A DNA stretch of 18,835 nt from Gloeophyllum trabeum ATCC 11539 (Eukaryota > Basidiomycota > Agaricomycetes > Gloeophyllales > Gloeophyllaceae): positions 999,265 through 1,018,099 of the forward strand of contig NW_006920414.1 in the NCBI RefSeq assembly GCF_000344685.1, read 5' to 3'. Position 1 is the first letter of the stretch; every line of letters starts with the position of its first letter. Below the pieces are notes generated by a model, which did no database searches, had not been told where the DNA came from, and saw only the letters and a list, made by a program, of their open reading frames with translations. The position numbers and the translations under genes were made by a program. Of the stretch, positions 1-9,341 are shown in pieces.

Positions 1-890
1 CAACAACATCCTATCACATGCATAATACATTACTGAGCTTACCCCAACCACCCCGGAAGACACTAAGCATCCCTAGACACCAAAACCACCCACCCCAGGA
101 CAGTGGCCACAGCCAGACAGTACTGGGTTGACTGCGAGCCAAACCATCCAAAAAGGTCCGAAAATGCACTGAGGTAGTACTTTGACAGGCTGGGTGGACC
201 AAAGCATGGGTGGGGTGCAGGTAGATGATGCATCATGCATGGGGCATCGTTGCTAGTGTGTTTAGAAGTGTTTCCATGGCTGTAGGTGCATTGGCTGTCC
301 CGGGGTGGTGTGATATAGGTGTTTTTGAGGATGACTGGTGCCAAGTCACCAAGGGTGGTCTGGGTGGGCCCAAAAATGATACACATGATGGTACATGCAA
401 ATATACACTAAGGGAGGTGTGTTATAACCCATAGTAACACAAGTGGTAGTCATGGGGTGTCCATAGGAGGAGTAATGCCCAAAAGCAGTAGTTAGCCACC
501 TGTTGCTCAGAATCTCTTGGAGTCTTATGTAAACATGTAGCCTTATATGGGCTGAGTAAAACCCCCAAATGCCCACAATGTGGCATAGCAATAGTGTGGG
601 AAAATGCGAAAAACTGTCCCAGAGCTGGCGGTGAAAATAATTTTTGTACAGCAATGCACAGCCCATGGTACCTACACATGATTAGGACAACCACTCCCTA
701 TTCCTATGCACTATTTTAACCGCTACATTAGTAACAACATCGACAGCATGGACAAATAAACCCCAGATATGGAAAGAGGCTGAAATGTAGATCCTGGAGG
801 TATCCCATATCAATTGCTGCCATATTTGGCATGTGCTGATGTAATGTAGTGATGCCACATGTGTGCTGTCATCTACAGCAGGTTCCATGA

Positions 891-916
891 TTTTTCCGTA
901 TTTTTCCGTATTTTTC
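891..916 (+). repeat. Short tandem repeat, TTTTTCCGTA x2.6
   Basis: Two perfect copies of the 10-mer TTTTTCCGTA (891-900 and 901-910) are followed by a partial third (TTTTTC). A hairpin GGCCCT-AC-AGGGCC follows directly. No function can be assigned. Confidence 0.8.
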
Positions 917-1023
917 TGGGCCCTACAGGGCCAGGTATGGCCACCCACCTATTATTGGCAACAGCTCAGTATCAAATCCCGATTTGGATCTCCATGCCGG
1001 AGATGCCGGGGCTGTCATATTCA

Positions 1024-1037
1024 AGCCCAGCTGGGCT
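1024..1037. repeat. 14-bp perfect palindrome AGCCCAGCTGGGCT
   Basis: The sequence equals its own reverse complement. It lies in gene-free repeat-like DNA about 110 bp after the TTTTTCCGTA repeats. No binding factor is implied. Confidence 0.8.
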
Positions 1038-1202
1038 GCTGGGAGCTGTATAAGGTATTCAGAGAATAATGCATAAACACCGCACGTGTAGCCTGTTTAA
1101 TGTAATAGGGTACACGGTAGTATTGGGTGAATAATGTAATAATACTACAGCATCGGCTGTGCTTTCTGTTTTAAACTTTTATCTGGCATCCTACGTGAGA
1201 AC

Positions 1203-3537
1203 ATCAATACGAGAAACTCTAAGTCTAAGAAGCCTGCTTCCAAAAAGGCTACAAAGACAACAAAGAAAACAACGAATAAGACAACCGTGTTCGTGGCTTC
1301 CAAGGAGTCTACCTCTACTGCTTCTGTTTCGTCTCAGGACTCCCAAGGTAGCAAATCCAAGAATAAGGCAGGTACATCTGACCATGGGGCTACTCAGCCT
1401 CAAGTTGCTTGGGGCCCTCAAGAAGAGGCTCTTCTTAAGCAACTCTTGGAGAAAAAGAACAACCTTGAGTTGGATTAGGATAAAGGTACTCCGTATTGTA
1501 TGGTTGCCTAAGTTTTATGAATTCCACTAACTTGCTTAAATGTATCAGAGATACGTAAGAACGTAGAGGATATACTGGACCTTGAGGAGGAAGATCAGCC
1601 AAGACCAAGCATTGGCAAGAAGAGAACCGTAGCAGTTCTGGATGACAAGGAGGATGCCTTGGCAGATACTTTAGCATTTGGTGGTCCAGGTATGACCAGT
1701 TTATTACACCCAGTTTCCCTCATGATTTGGTTACTTCAGGTGACGGCGACCGCAACAGAATGGGTGAGAAGGAGGACAGTGATGGTGATAGCAATGATGA
1801 AGACAAGGATGAAGAGGCTGAGGAGGAGCCAACTAAGGGTCCCCATCTGGGTGCTAGCAGTGTGAGTCAATGTCTTTTCCTGTGTTCATTAACAGATCAA
1901 AAGTTCACATGGATGAAGTTTGTGATAGGGTCGTCAGCTTCAACTCATTTGGCTAAGCGTCAATGAATGGCACAAAAGGCTACAGCTCATACTGAGCATG
2001 TGGACTTTCGAGCTCCTGGCAGGGCTCCAACTCTCAGCCCCCTTGCGATGTCCTAACTAGTCGCCTTGAGATAACTGGGCCACATGCCAACAGTTATGTT
2101 GTCACTACCTCAGTAAGCATACTGAAAGGTAGGTCTGGCCGGGCCAATGCCAACGGTCAAGTCAAGAGTCCAGGTAATCGCTGTATTCAACAGGAGGTTG
2201 AACTAAGGAATACATGGGTTTTCCTACAGTATATATAGTAACTGGTATAGGGGTTAATACCCAAAGAAGAGAACAATAAAAAAGGATGCATAAGCTATCC
2301 TGTGAGAATGTAACTCAGAGAAATGAGGAATACAAGGGTGCCCATTGGTAGAAGGTGAGTCAAGAGAGATAACATGTGAAAAGAGATAGCGTCCATGGGA
2401 GGTTCTACTCAGAGAAAGGTACTGTCCAATAGCAATGCTCAGAATGGAAATAGAATGAGATAAGCATGGGAAAATTGTAACACCCATGAGTATTTGCATC
2501 TCCTGATCTGTATGGAAAAACCCTTTGCTTCACCAGCTGAGCAGAGCCCTTTGATTGAGAGAGCAATCACCCTTGCTTTGGAACAGCAAAGCAATGACTC
2601 TAAGACAGTGTGGGAGGAGAGCAGTAAGGATCTGAGATCAGGAGTACATTCTTATGCACGTATCTATCTCTGTCTACTGGTGGATCAATGAGCTTACCAA
2701 GTAACCAGGTATGAACCTCTGTCAGCTCTGCATGCAACCAAATCAAACAAAAGGAAGAAGAAGCGGTCGCAGACTACGGTATTCCTGGGAACCTGAAGCC
2801 TTCCGAAATATGATCCCATGTAGAGTGGTTGCTTCATGAGGAACATTACAGCTATGGTGGGATGGATTTTGCAGTTAGCTCAATCTTTTACAATGCCTCC
2901 ATGTCTACTTGACATCTGTATAGGCACAATCTTATGATGAAGACATGCCTATCTCCCATCCTGGAATTATTGGAGTTATAAGATGCCAGTGGTTTACTGG
3001 GCCCAAATGCTTTGCTCTCAAGTATCTGGATGCCTTGAAGGAGCTATCACCGCCAATGTGGGCCTTGGCAATGACATCAGTATGTGGCAGGTCAACATTG
3101 TTCGACTGAAAAGAGACTAAGCATGGAAACTTAGGTCGTCCAAGCTCTAAATAGCTGGAAGGATGGGAAGCTCATCCCTAGCAAGTTTTCTGAAGACAAC
3201 GTCAAGGAATTGTAAGTGATTCTAATCAAATAACTTGATGAAATGTACTGATGTCGTGTCTGCTTCAGGTACATTAAGGCTCTGAGCTGGGTCAAGCATT
3301 GGAAGAAGAATACACCAACATGGTACAGTGATCATGTTGAGGGAACTCTGGCAGATATTTGGTATAAGTCTGCCTGGTTTCTGTCTGACACATGCTTACC
3401 GACTATTCCCCAGTGAGAAGATGCAGATCATTATGATTCCAAGCACCAACTTTGACCACACATCCGAGGTTATTAGTAGGTTGGAGGAGAAGGCCAAGGC
3501 CAAACAGGCTGTATGTGGCGTCAAGGATGGAGCATGA
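1203..3537 (+). pseudogene. Decayed DUF6532-like gene
   Basis: This is a multi-exon gene remnant with readable splice sites but several disabling changes. The N-terminal part (1203-1485) is Lys/Ser/Thr-rich and disordered. It continues at 1549-1689 (EIRKNVEDILDLEEED) after a candidate intron 1486-1548 that joins in phase, and at 1740-1861 (very acidic) after a clean 50-bp intron 1690-1739. An in-frame TAG at 1477-1479 and stops in the next exon (around 1960-2055) break it. The C-terminal part contains LKELSPPMWALAMTS (about 3030-3078), then ALNSWKDGKLIPSKFSEDN (about 3147-3205). A 57-bp intron follows (GTAAGT...TTCAG), then YIKALSWVKHWKK, and a last exon ends at 3537. The pattern of a variable charged N-terminus plus a C-terminal 'PxxALxxTxIxxALxxWKxGK' block is what I know from basidiomycete DUF6532 proteins, whose function is unknown. 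Exact exon limits between 1862 and 2940 are unclear. Confidence 0.55.
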
Positions 3538-4127
3538 GGTGGATAAGAGCATGGCTTTTCACTCTTGTTTCTCAAGTTTGGCATTATCTATCCATGTTGC
3601 TGCTTGCAGTCTGCTGTGATTTTTGCTAGCTGTTTTGTTTACCTTATGTTGGACTGTTAATATTCCATTGAATATGTATCAGTATCCAACATCAGTTTCA
3701 GTATGGAAGCCTGAAGGTGACTGAAGTAGCAGAGTGACTTAAAATGAAAACATATGCTTTTCAGCATCTGACTGTCTTGAATAGCATCCAAAGTACCTAA
3801 AGGATGAGCACCAATATATGTTGGCTGCAAAAGTGTATTTCACACTTTTCTATACTTTCCAACAACTTTATGCCCCTCTGTTGTTCTTTAAAAAAGGGGG
3901 CATTCTTTTGTTACTTTTCCTACTTGTTACAGTCATTTTGGAATAGAAAAGTAGACTTTCTTTTTCCTGATGATGGGTGTGTGTGGTGGCATCTGTGGGT
4001 TTACCTGTGCCATTCACTATGTATGCACTTGCATGCAACTCGCATTGACAGGTTGAGTACAAGTATGTGTCTACCCACAATTTTTAGTTTCAAAAGTGTG
4101 TCCACTGACACATTTTCAAAACCCACC
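3538..4127. other. Gene-free stretch after the DUF6532-like remnant
   Basis: AT-rich DNA with T-runs and no frame that reads like a protein. It may include the former 3' untranslated region of the remnant upstream. Nothing further can be supported. Confidence 0.4.
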
Positions 4128-4198
4128 AGGTCATGGGTACTGCCAACTGCAACTTGTACCCATACCCATGCAGGCCCCTACCCATGACCTGCATGGGT
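4128..4198. repeat. Nested inverted repeats built on CATGGGTA
   Basis: Two perfect inverted repeats share this 71-bp stretch. AGGTCATGGGTA (4128-4139) pairs with TACCCATGACCT (4179-4190). ACCCATGCAGG (4164-4174) pairs with CCTGCATGGGT (4188-4198), leaving a 13-nt loop. The overlapping arms mean that two alternative hairpins can form. Such motif clusters can lie at the ends or in the untranslated parts of fungal transposable elements, but no element boundary could be shown here. Confidence 0.75.
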
Positions 4199-4285
4199 TA
4201 TGTGAACCTGTGCAGATCACTATCCAGGGTGGCCAGTCATGCATCTCTATAAAAGTTTAGAAATATTGGGGCTTACAAATGCAGT

Positions 4286-5060
4286 TCATGCAACAAATAT
4301 ATCTTGCTCAACTCCAACCTGTAGGACATAATGCAGTGTATGACCATCTCCATCCTGCTTCCACCACCAGAAAGACTTGAATGGAGTGTTGTGGATACTT
4401 GAGAACTGTACCATCATCAGCCAGGTGTCAGATGTATAATCAGGAGCAGCTTCAATTCTAAACAAACCCATGCTATTTGTGATACACACTGGGACTGTGT
4501 ACCTGTGCAGTTCCCCAGTCATCTGGTGATGTACCTTAGTGCCTCATGAATCTTGATCATTTCATTGACCTCTGAACCCTTGTCAATCATAAGTTGGATA
4601 GAGATATGAACTTCAATGATTCAGCCAGGAACCTGAGTTAATATAGTCTATGTGGAGAGAGAAAATGAATACATACCTCCTCGAGACTCAATAAGGTTCA
4701 GATAATAATGAGCGATAATATGTCCTTCATGCCTGTTTGGCATTATGACACAAGCATGTAGAAAACTCAAGTATTGGTCCTTCAAGGCATAAATAGGCAA
4801 ATGAACACCTTTGCCCATTTGCAGACCCTGTTCTGCGAGCTTCTCATGACCATCACAATTTTCAATTTGTCATGAGCCAAGGCAGTCCAGTGGTCGACGG
4901 TGAACGGTATGCCCCTTCTGTCTTACAAACCTGTATTCAAACTCTTCATCATAATAATCATGCAGAATTGTACACAGTTGATCACTATGGACATTATAAG
5001 TATGTTCCAATTCTTTGTGCACTGCCCATAGTTCATGCATCATGGTATGCACATGTTTTC
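4286..5060 (-). pseudogene. Unrecognised decayed gene, minus strand
   Basis: I do not recognise the family. From about 5052 downwards the frame reads MHTMMHELWAVHKELEH..., rich in His, Tyr and acidic residues and clearly protein-like. It is interrupted by a TGA near 4870 and then stays open to about 4677. A GTATGT donor (4676) and a TAACTCAG acceptor (4633) define a probable 44-bp intron. The next exon reads VHISIQLMIDKGSEVNEMIK after one more stop. A frame change near 4520 leads to an open stretch with FRIEAAPDYTSDTWLMM and FKSFWWWKQDGDG, ending at 4286. Stops, a frameshift and the retained intron point to an old pseudogene of a real protein rather than a random frame. It may be part of a transposable element. 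Confidence 0.45.
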
Positions 5061-5949
5061 ATTTGCCAGACATTGCTTCACTAATGTAACTCCCCACTTT
5101 CCTAAAACATCACTCTCCTTGAGATCAAGGACTGCCTGTGTTTCTTCAATGGATGTCTTCCCATTTTTCTGCACACTTTTGATACTGAGGTGCTTGTGTA
5201 GAGCATATAGAGTTGTACGGCTAGACCCAGGACCAGGATCAGATGAACATCTAGTGCTTCTGGCCTAATGACACAAACACACCTGATTTTCAGATTGAAG
5301 TCAGCTTTCAACTGTGCCATACTGCACTGTTATTTTCTCATTCTTGGAGCTGTGCATCTGGCGTATCTAAGAAGCAGTCAGAGGAGATGGCAATAGTTCT
5401 ACAACTGGGCTTCTTATGAGTCTATTCTTGATACTGGTTCTTCCCAGAGTGATTGACCATGAGCACAAGATACAGTCGGTATATGGGGCAGGTTTATATT
5501 ATGCAGCATTGACAGATGCATATATGACACTGCTCCATGATAAAAAGAGATTTTTTTATTTTGAAACTATCTTGAAAGCTCAAGCATGGCTGTAGAACTA
5601 AGGAAGGGAGCAAGTGTGATGACCAATGAGAAAATCTAAAGGTAACAGGTAAGGTGTTTGAAGCAGAGGTGGTGGAGGAGATAAAGATGAAGGACACAGA
5701 CAGAACAGGTATACAGCTGGCAAACTGAAACTGGAACTAAACACACAATGCGCAACAAATGACCGACAAGGAAGAAGAACATTGTTCACTTGGATTGCAA
5801 GCACTCTCTGTAGCACCTTCCTCAAGAGCAGACTCAGCAGGATGAGAGGCACCTTGCACCCTCAATCTTCCCCAAAGTACCATCACCTCCAGTAGTACCA
5901 GCCTGAGTGCCATCTGTGTCTGCCTGCTGCAACACAACGTCCTTGGTGA
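5061..5949. other. Stretch without a supported gene
   Basis: Short open frames exist on both strands, but none shows conserved motifs or a coherent splice structure. The minus-strand frame TKDVVLQQADTDGTQAGTT just below 5950 may be the shifted tail of the remnant at 5950-6385. Nothing else can be supported. Confidence 0.4.
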
Positions 5950-6385
5950 TCATTGCATGGGATTGGGTGCTGGGTCCCCAAGCTCATCCTCTTCATGCCA
6001 TTCAAAACACCGCTTGGCCTCCAACTGTGCAGCCAAAGTGTAGGCCAGTTGGCAAGTGGAGACAAGCCCCATGGTTTTGCAGATAGTTGTACGCATGTGC
6101 TGGTCAATGAAGTCCTTGATGCCACCCTGACCATGGTCACCCAGACCACTTGTACTATGGTAGTAATTAGCATTGATGACAGAGAAGAGTCACCAGTGGT
6201 TATAGCAAGGGGTAGGTCCATAATATACCAACCCCCTCCTGACAATATTGCACCAGTTCATGACAAGCTGACACAGTACCTGGATAGTACTTGTCATGAT
6301 TGGGGGAGCTTGCTCCCCATTTGTCAGTATAGCAGTCTCAAAATGTGTAAGGGATCTCCCACGCCACTCAATGGCTTTTCAACCC
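5950..6385 (-). pseudogene. Unrecognised coding remnant with one internal stop
   Basis: Read on the minus strand, about 145 codons stay open apart from one TGA near 6195 (GPTPCYNHW*LFSVINANYY). Readable segments include KAIEWRGRSLTHFETAIL, TIQVLCQLVMNWCNIVRRG, KDFIDQHMRTTICKTMG and LAAQLEAKRCFEWHEEDELG. The amphipathic, well-mixed composition and the charged end look like a real globular protein with a single nonsense change. A short protein-like stretch in another frame just upstream (about 6400-6465, AGGNATGITQAMHVAAPA) and one downstream suggest frameshifted extensions. No family was recognised. Its strand matches the remnant at 4286-5060, so both may come from one old element, which is inference only. 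Confidence 0.4.
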
Positions 6386-7327
6386 TAGCATAGGGTTACA
6401 TGCTCAGTGGTGCTGGTGCCGCCACATGCATTGCTTGGGTGATCCCAGTGGCATTGCCTCCCGCCTCAACCCACTCACTGGGGCTTTCCTTATGTCTTAG
6501 GAATCACACCTTCGCGATGGTCAGCTCCTCACATTGAATAATAGGATTCAACTACTGTATGTGGGTGAGTCAGGATATGTATAGCTGAATAGACTATAAT
6601 GAGAATCAAATATGCAATATTGGAAAAACATGTAGTGTGAGATATGATTACAAAAAAGGGGAAATACCAGACTCTCCCTGATGTGCCACCTCATAGGCTC
6701 TCATACAGCTCTTCTGTCTACAGTTGATGGGAAATTTAAAGAGCTCAAATAGAGATAAGCAATATGAAGCAAGTGGAATATCCTGAGACTCAGATAACTA
6801 TAAATTACCATAGTGGATAATTCCAGGGCACACCCAAGGATGGGCATACAAATCTGAACAGTTCCCCTGCATGGCCTAACACCCTAAAACCCTTCTCCCC
6901 TGTGTGGGCTAAAACTCTTCTCCCCTGCATGGGCTGATTCTCCCCTGCGTAGCCTAACTTTCTCCCCCAATTTCATGGCTTGTGACACATGAGTCTATCA
7001 TAGCACAATGTATATATTAGGAATAACACCACTGTGACATAAATATCTGGACAGACTGCTCAATCCCTTTGGAAAAAATTTTCAACTTGACCTCAGATAA
7101 ATAAGCTCCCCCTGAAGTATGCGGGGAACCTGCCTACATGCCATATTATTGTTAACAAAGTTGGTGACTCTCCACTGTTGGTGGACTTCCACTGGAGAGA
7201 ACAAAATCCCCTGTCAGTCAAATCATCAATGCCCAATGAGGACTAGCTCATGTCGTTTCTTCAGGATGCTACCAGGTGCTGGGCCTCACAAGAGTGCCCA
7301 TTAACTGGGCCTAGAAAATGGATGTAT
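6386..7327. other. Gene-free stretch with a small repeat array
   Basis: No supported gene. The only clear structure is the C-rich tandem repeat at 6862-6968. The part from about 7110 to 7327 may belong to the 5' side of the RNase H-like remnant that follows, but its reading frame is lost. Confidence 0.45.
6862..6968 (+). repeat. Imperfect tandem repeats of a CTCCCCTGYRTGGGCTAA unit
   Basis: About four imperfect copies and a partial fifth, each built on CCCCTG followed by CATGGCCTAA, TGTGGGCTAA, CATGGGCTGA or CGTAGCCTAA. Spacing varies from about 20 to 38 bp. Differences between copies are mostly C/T and A/G exchanges, as expected for an old array in a deamination-prone region. Confidence 0.7.
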
Positions 7328-8290
7328 GACAGTTAACACTGATGGTTCCTGTGAGGACAATGGCAAACTAACTGCACATGCAGGAGCAGGATCTACATCA
7401 AACTAGGTCACCCCAACAATTGGGCTATCCAAGTCCCAGGTCCTCTGCAATTAAACCAAGTGGCAGAAGCTGTGGCAGCCATCACCACACTGCATGGTAT
7501 TCCTCCATTCATCCCAATCCAAACACCTAGGGCACTGGGAAGATATTAGTTGGCTTAGGGTGGCAAGCAGCCAATTCTTCGAGGCTGCAGCATACCAACT
7601 CCACCACCACTCTACCAGAGCATCCTTCCAATGGGTGAAACTGCAGACCCTTAGCACAAGGGCCAGGAAAGACTACCATAGACCAAATTGACCTGAAAGT
7701 CCCCCTAAACTTCATAATACAGGGAGGCAAAACTATCATGCCTCACCTAAGCAGTAGCCTACAGGAGAATACATGCAAGGCATACACTGGCAGTGACCTC
7801 ACACCAGGGAGCCATGATCAATCTGGACAGAACATGTTATGGACCAGAGAAATTACACACAGCCTGGAAACAGACCAACAAATCCAGCTCTTGTGCCATA
7901 ACAAAAACCTGCTTGCAGGAGTCTGATAATTCACTCACAAAGCCCTACATTGCACACAGAAGATAGGTGAATACTGAACCCCCATAGATGGGTACCAATA
8001 TTGTGCAATGTGCCACTTCTGCAAAGACACTGAGGAAACCATGGAACACATCTGGTTAGTGTGATGCACTGGAAAGAACACTAGTTTGGAAGCTTGCAAA
8101 GCAACTATGGCCCAGTGGCTATGGGGAATGGCCAAACCTTCCCTTCAGAGCAATCCTTGGCAACAGGAAAGTGACCCTCCCCCAGCTCACCCAGACAAGC
8201 TGGAAAGCGGGTCAGACGGCAGCAATAGTCAGTTGCTGGGTGGTAGTATTGCTTGTCCAAGGAAAAAAAAGTATATACATATACATATAG
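7328..8290 (+). pseudogene. Degenerate RNase H-like (transposon-derived) gene
   Basis: Pieces of a basidiomycete RNase H-like protein follow each other in the right order but in changing frames. They are VNTDGSCEDNGKLTAHAGAG (7331 on), the family's first catalytic Asp in TDGS; then a frameshift and GHPNNWAIQVPGPLQLNQVA with a Glu in NQVAEAVA; then HLGHWEDISWLRVASSQFFE and YQLHHHSTRASFQWVK. Past the domain come IDLKVPLNFIIQGGKT, THKALHCTQKIGEY and CHFCKDTEETMEHIW, the Cys/His-bearing tail I associate with these proteins. Stops are frequent. The piece that should carry the DSxYV catalytic motif is missing between IPIQ and HLGHWED, and the GHSGxxGN loop after WVK is also gone, so an active nuclease is excluded. 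The remnant fades out near the AT microsatellite at 8268-8289. Members are often found in reverse-transcriptase elements, but no RT domain is visible here. Confidence 0.7.
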
Positions 8291-8349
8291 TACTCCCACC
8301 TGAATGACATGAATATTAGAGCACCAATGCCCAGGCAAGGAAAGGTATA

Positions 8350-9162
8350 CTAAAGCCGGAACCTCAGGTATGCCATCAGGAGAGCAGAGCAGCCAGTGAC
8401 TACCAGCAGCATTCAGCTAACACACATGGTACATCTGAATGGGGAACGCACCAAATCCAACAAGATACTGAAGTGTTGTGGCCTGGGTAGGAAGTCAATA
8501 ACTGCGCAATGCGCAGGGTTAGCATGAGCTTGCCTTGGAAGCCTGAATTGCAGTCCTGAGGCCAGCTATCTCTTGTTCAATCCGGGTATCGACCTCCTTG
8601 ATCTTCAGTTCTTGCCCGCTGCTCTCTTCTCTCATTCGACCTTTCTCAAGATTGAGGTCCAATCGCACGCCAGACTGAGTCCGAGTGATCTCTTCCCGAA
8701 GACGCTGTTTAAGTTTCTCGATATCGTTGACGAGCCGGTCATTCTCGGCTTTCAGCATGGCGAGGTCGTTCTTCTCCATGAGCTGTAGCTCCGACTTGAG
8801 CTGGGCGAAGTCTACTTGCTGCGTGTACTGGTGCTGTGGGCGGAAACGCGCAGCACGAGACTCTCGGTACCTGACAGAGGGAAGTATAATAGAAAGACAA
8901 CAGGACGGACCTTCTCCTGATCCGCCTTCGTCACCATGTTGCTCGTCATATTCCTGATACTCTCGTCGATTACCTCCGCCATCGCCGACATGATTCCTTC
9001 CGCCTGCGCTCTGTTCAGACCCTCGCGCTCCAGGCGCTGGACGAAGTGATGGGTGTCGAAGTGGAAGTCAGAGCGGACAGGGGAAGAGTGGAATCCGCGT
9101 AACCTGCGCCATGCTGGGAAAAGCGGCGAGCGGCGTAAAGAAGCGAGTGTCCTGGTATTCAT
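8350..9162 (-). CDS. Mitochondrial coiled-coil DUF1640 / MCUR1-family protein
   Basis: Spliced model, 210 aa; exons 9162-8911, 8833-8534, 8482-8452 and 8399-8350. The start MNTRTLASLRRSPLF gives an Arg-rich, acid-free presequence ending near GFHSSP (residues 24-28), typical of matrix import; an ATG 24 bp upstream would spoil it. Residues 32-80 match the family's N-terminal block (FDTHHFVQRLEREGL). Residues 88-180 form a long coiled coil (QVDFAQLKSELQ, LKQRLREEITRTQ, LDLNLEKGR). The last 26 residues (TLQYLVGF, then SALLMAYLRF) form the single C-terminal membrane anchor. The anchor is seen only if a 51-bp GC-AG intron and a 52-bp GT-AG intron are removed; without splicing the protein stops right after the coiled coil. 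Relatives (yeast FMP32, animal MCUR1) are inner-membrane proteins tied to calcium uniporter regulation or respiratory complex assembly; the role here is inferred. The start codon lies 179 bp from MAK16 in a divergent pair. Confidence 0.88.
8483..8533 (-). other. GC-AG intron in the DUF1640 gene
   Basis: Read on the minus strand, the junctions are AAG|GCAAGC and CTACCCAG|GCC. A branch-like ATGCTAAC lies about 10 nt into the intron, although a branch site nearer the acceptor would be more usual. Removing these 51 bp joins ...QASK to ATTLQYLVGF in phase 0, which is the expected family C-terminus. No GT donor nearby gives an in-frame join. The following exon is only 31 nt. Confidence 0.8.
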
Positions 9163-9341
9163 GCAAGTCAAGTGTGTGGCAAGCAATGAGGGGCACCAGA
9201 GCAGTGTGGCCGGATATGGCGCACGTGGCTAAGGCCGTTTCGGGCGTCAATGATCGCTTTCTAGTTTTCTGGCCCGCCTCAAGCTTCAAGTCTGCTCTGT
9301 TATTAGCCTTTTCACTCGCCCTCTGGTCTTGAAGCCCAGCC
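9163..9341. promoter_or_regulatory. Shared divergent promoter, DUF1640 gene and MAK16
   Basis: Only 179 bp separate the two start codons, so both promoters and 5' leaders must lie here. No convincing TATA box is visible. I looked for the yeast ribosome-biogenesis PAC and RRPE motifs and found no good match. Confidence 0.6.

Larger units (their letters stand above)
1..1202. other. Region without a recognisable gene, repeat-like
   Basis: No reading frame here looks like a conserved protein on either strand. The + strand is C/A-rich up to about 190 and G/T-rich from there to about 480, which suggests a repeat or a foldback structure, but I could not align the two halves convincingly. The perfect palindrome ATGATGCATCAT lies at 225-236. 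A run of TTTTTCCGTA units is at 891-916, followed by a small GGCCCT/AGGGCC hairpin and a 14-bp perfect palindrome at 1024-1037. CG dinucleotides are scarce, as in the rest of the left half. It is probably old repeat sequence, class unknown. Confidence 0.5.

Noticed and set aside
1..480. Long inverted (foldback) repeat around position 190
   Set aside because: The strand composition switches from C/A-rich to G/T-rich, but the two arms show only scattered short matches when compared by eye.
5953..6393. Plus-strand open frame of 146 codons
   Set aside because: It is antisense to the more protein-like minus-strand remnant, has no recognisable motif and appears to be its shadow.
8290..8540. Truncation of the DUF1640 gene by the adjacent transposon remnant
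   Set aside because: The apparent loss of the C-terminal anchor disappears once the GC-AG intron and the 31-nt exon are recognised; the gene is complete and ends at 8350.
9163..9341. PAC/RRPE ribosome-biogenesis promoter motifs upstream of MAK16
   Set aside because: No close match to the yeast motifs was found; a partial resemblance upstream of RPF1 is too weak to annotate.
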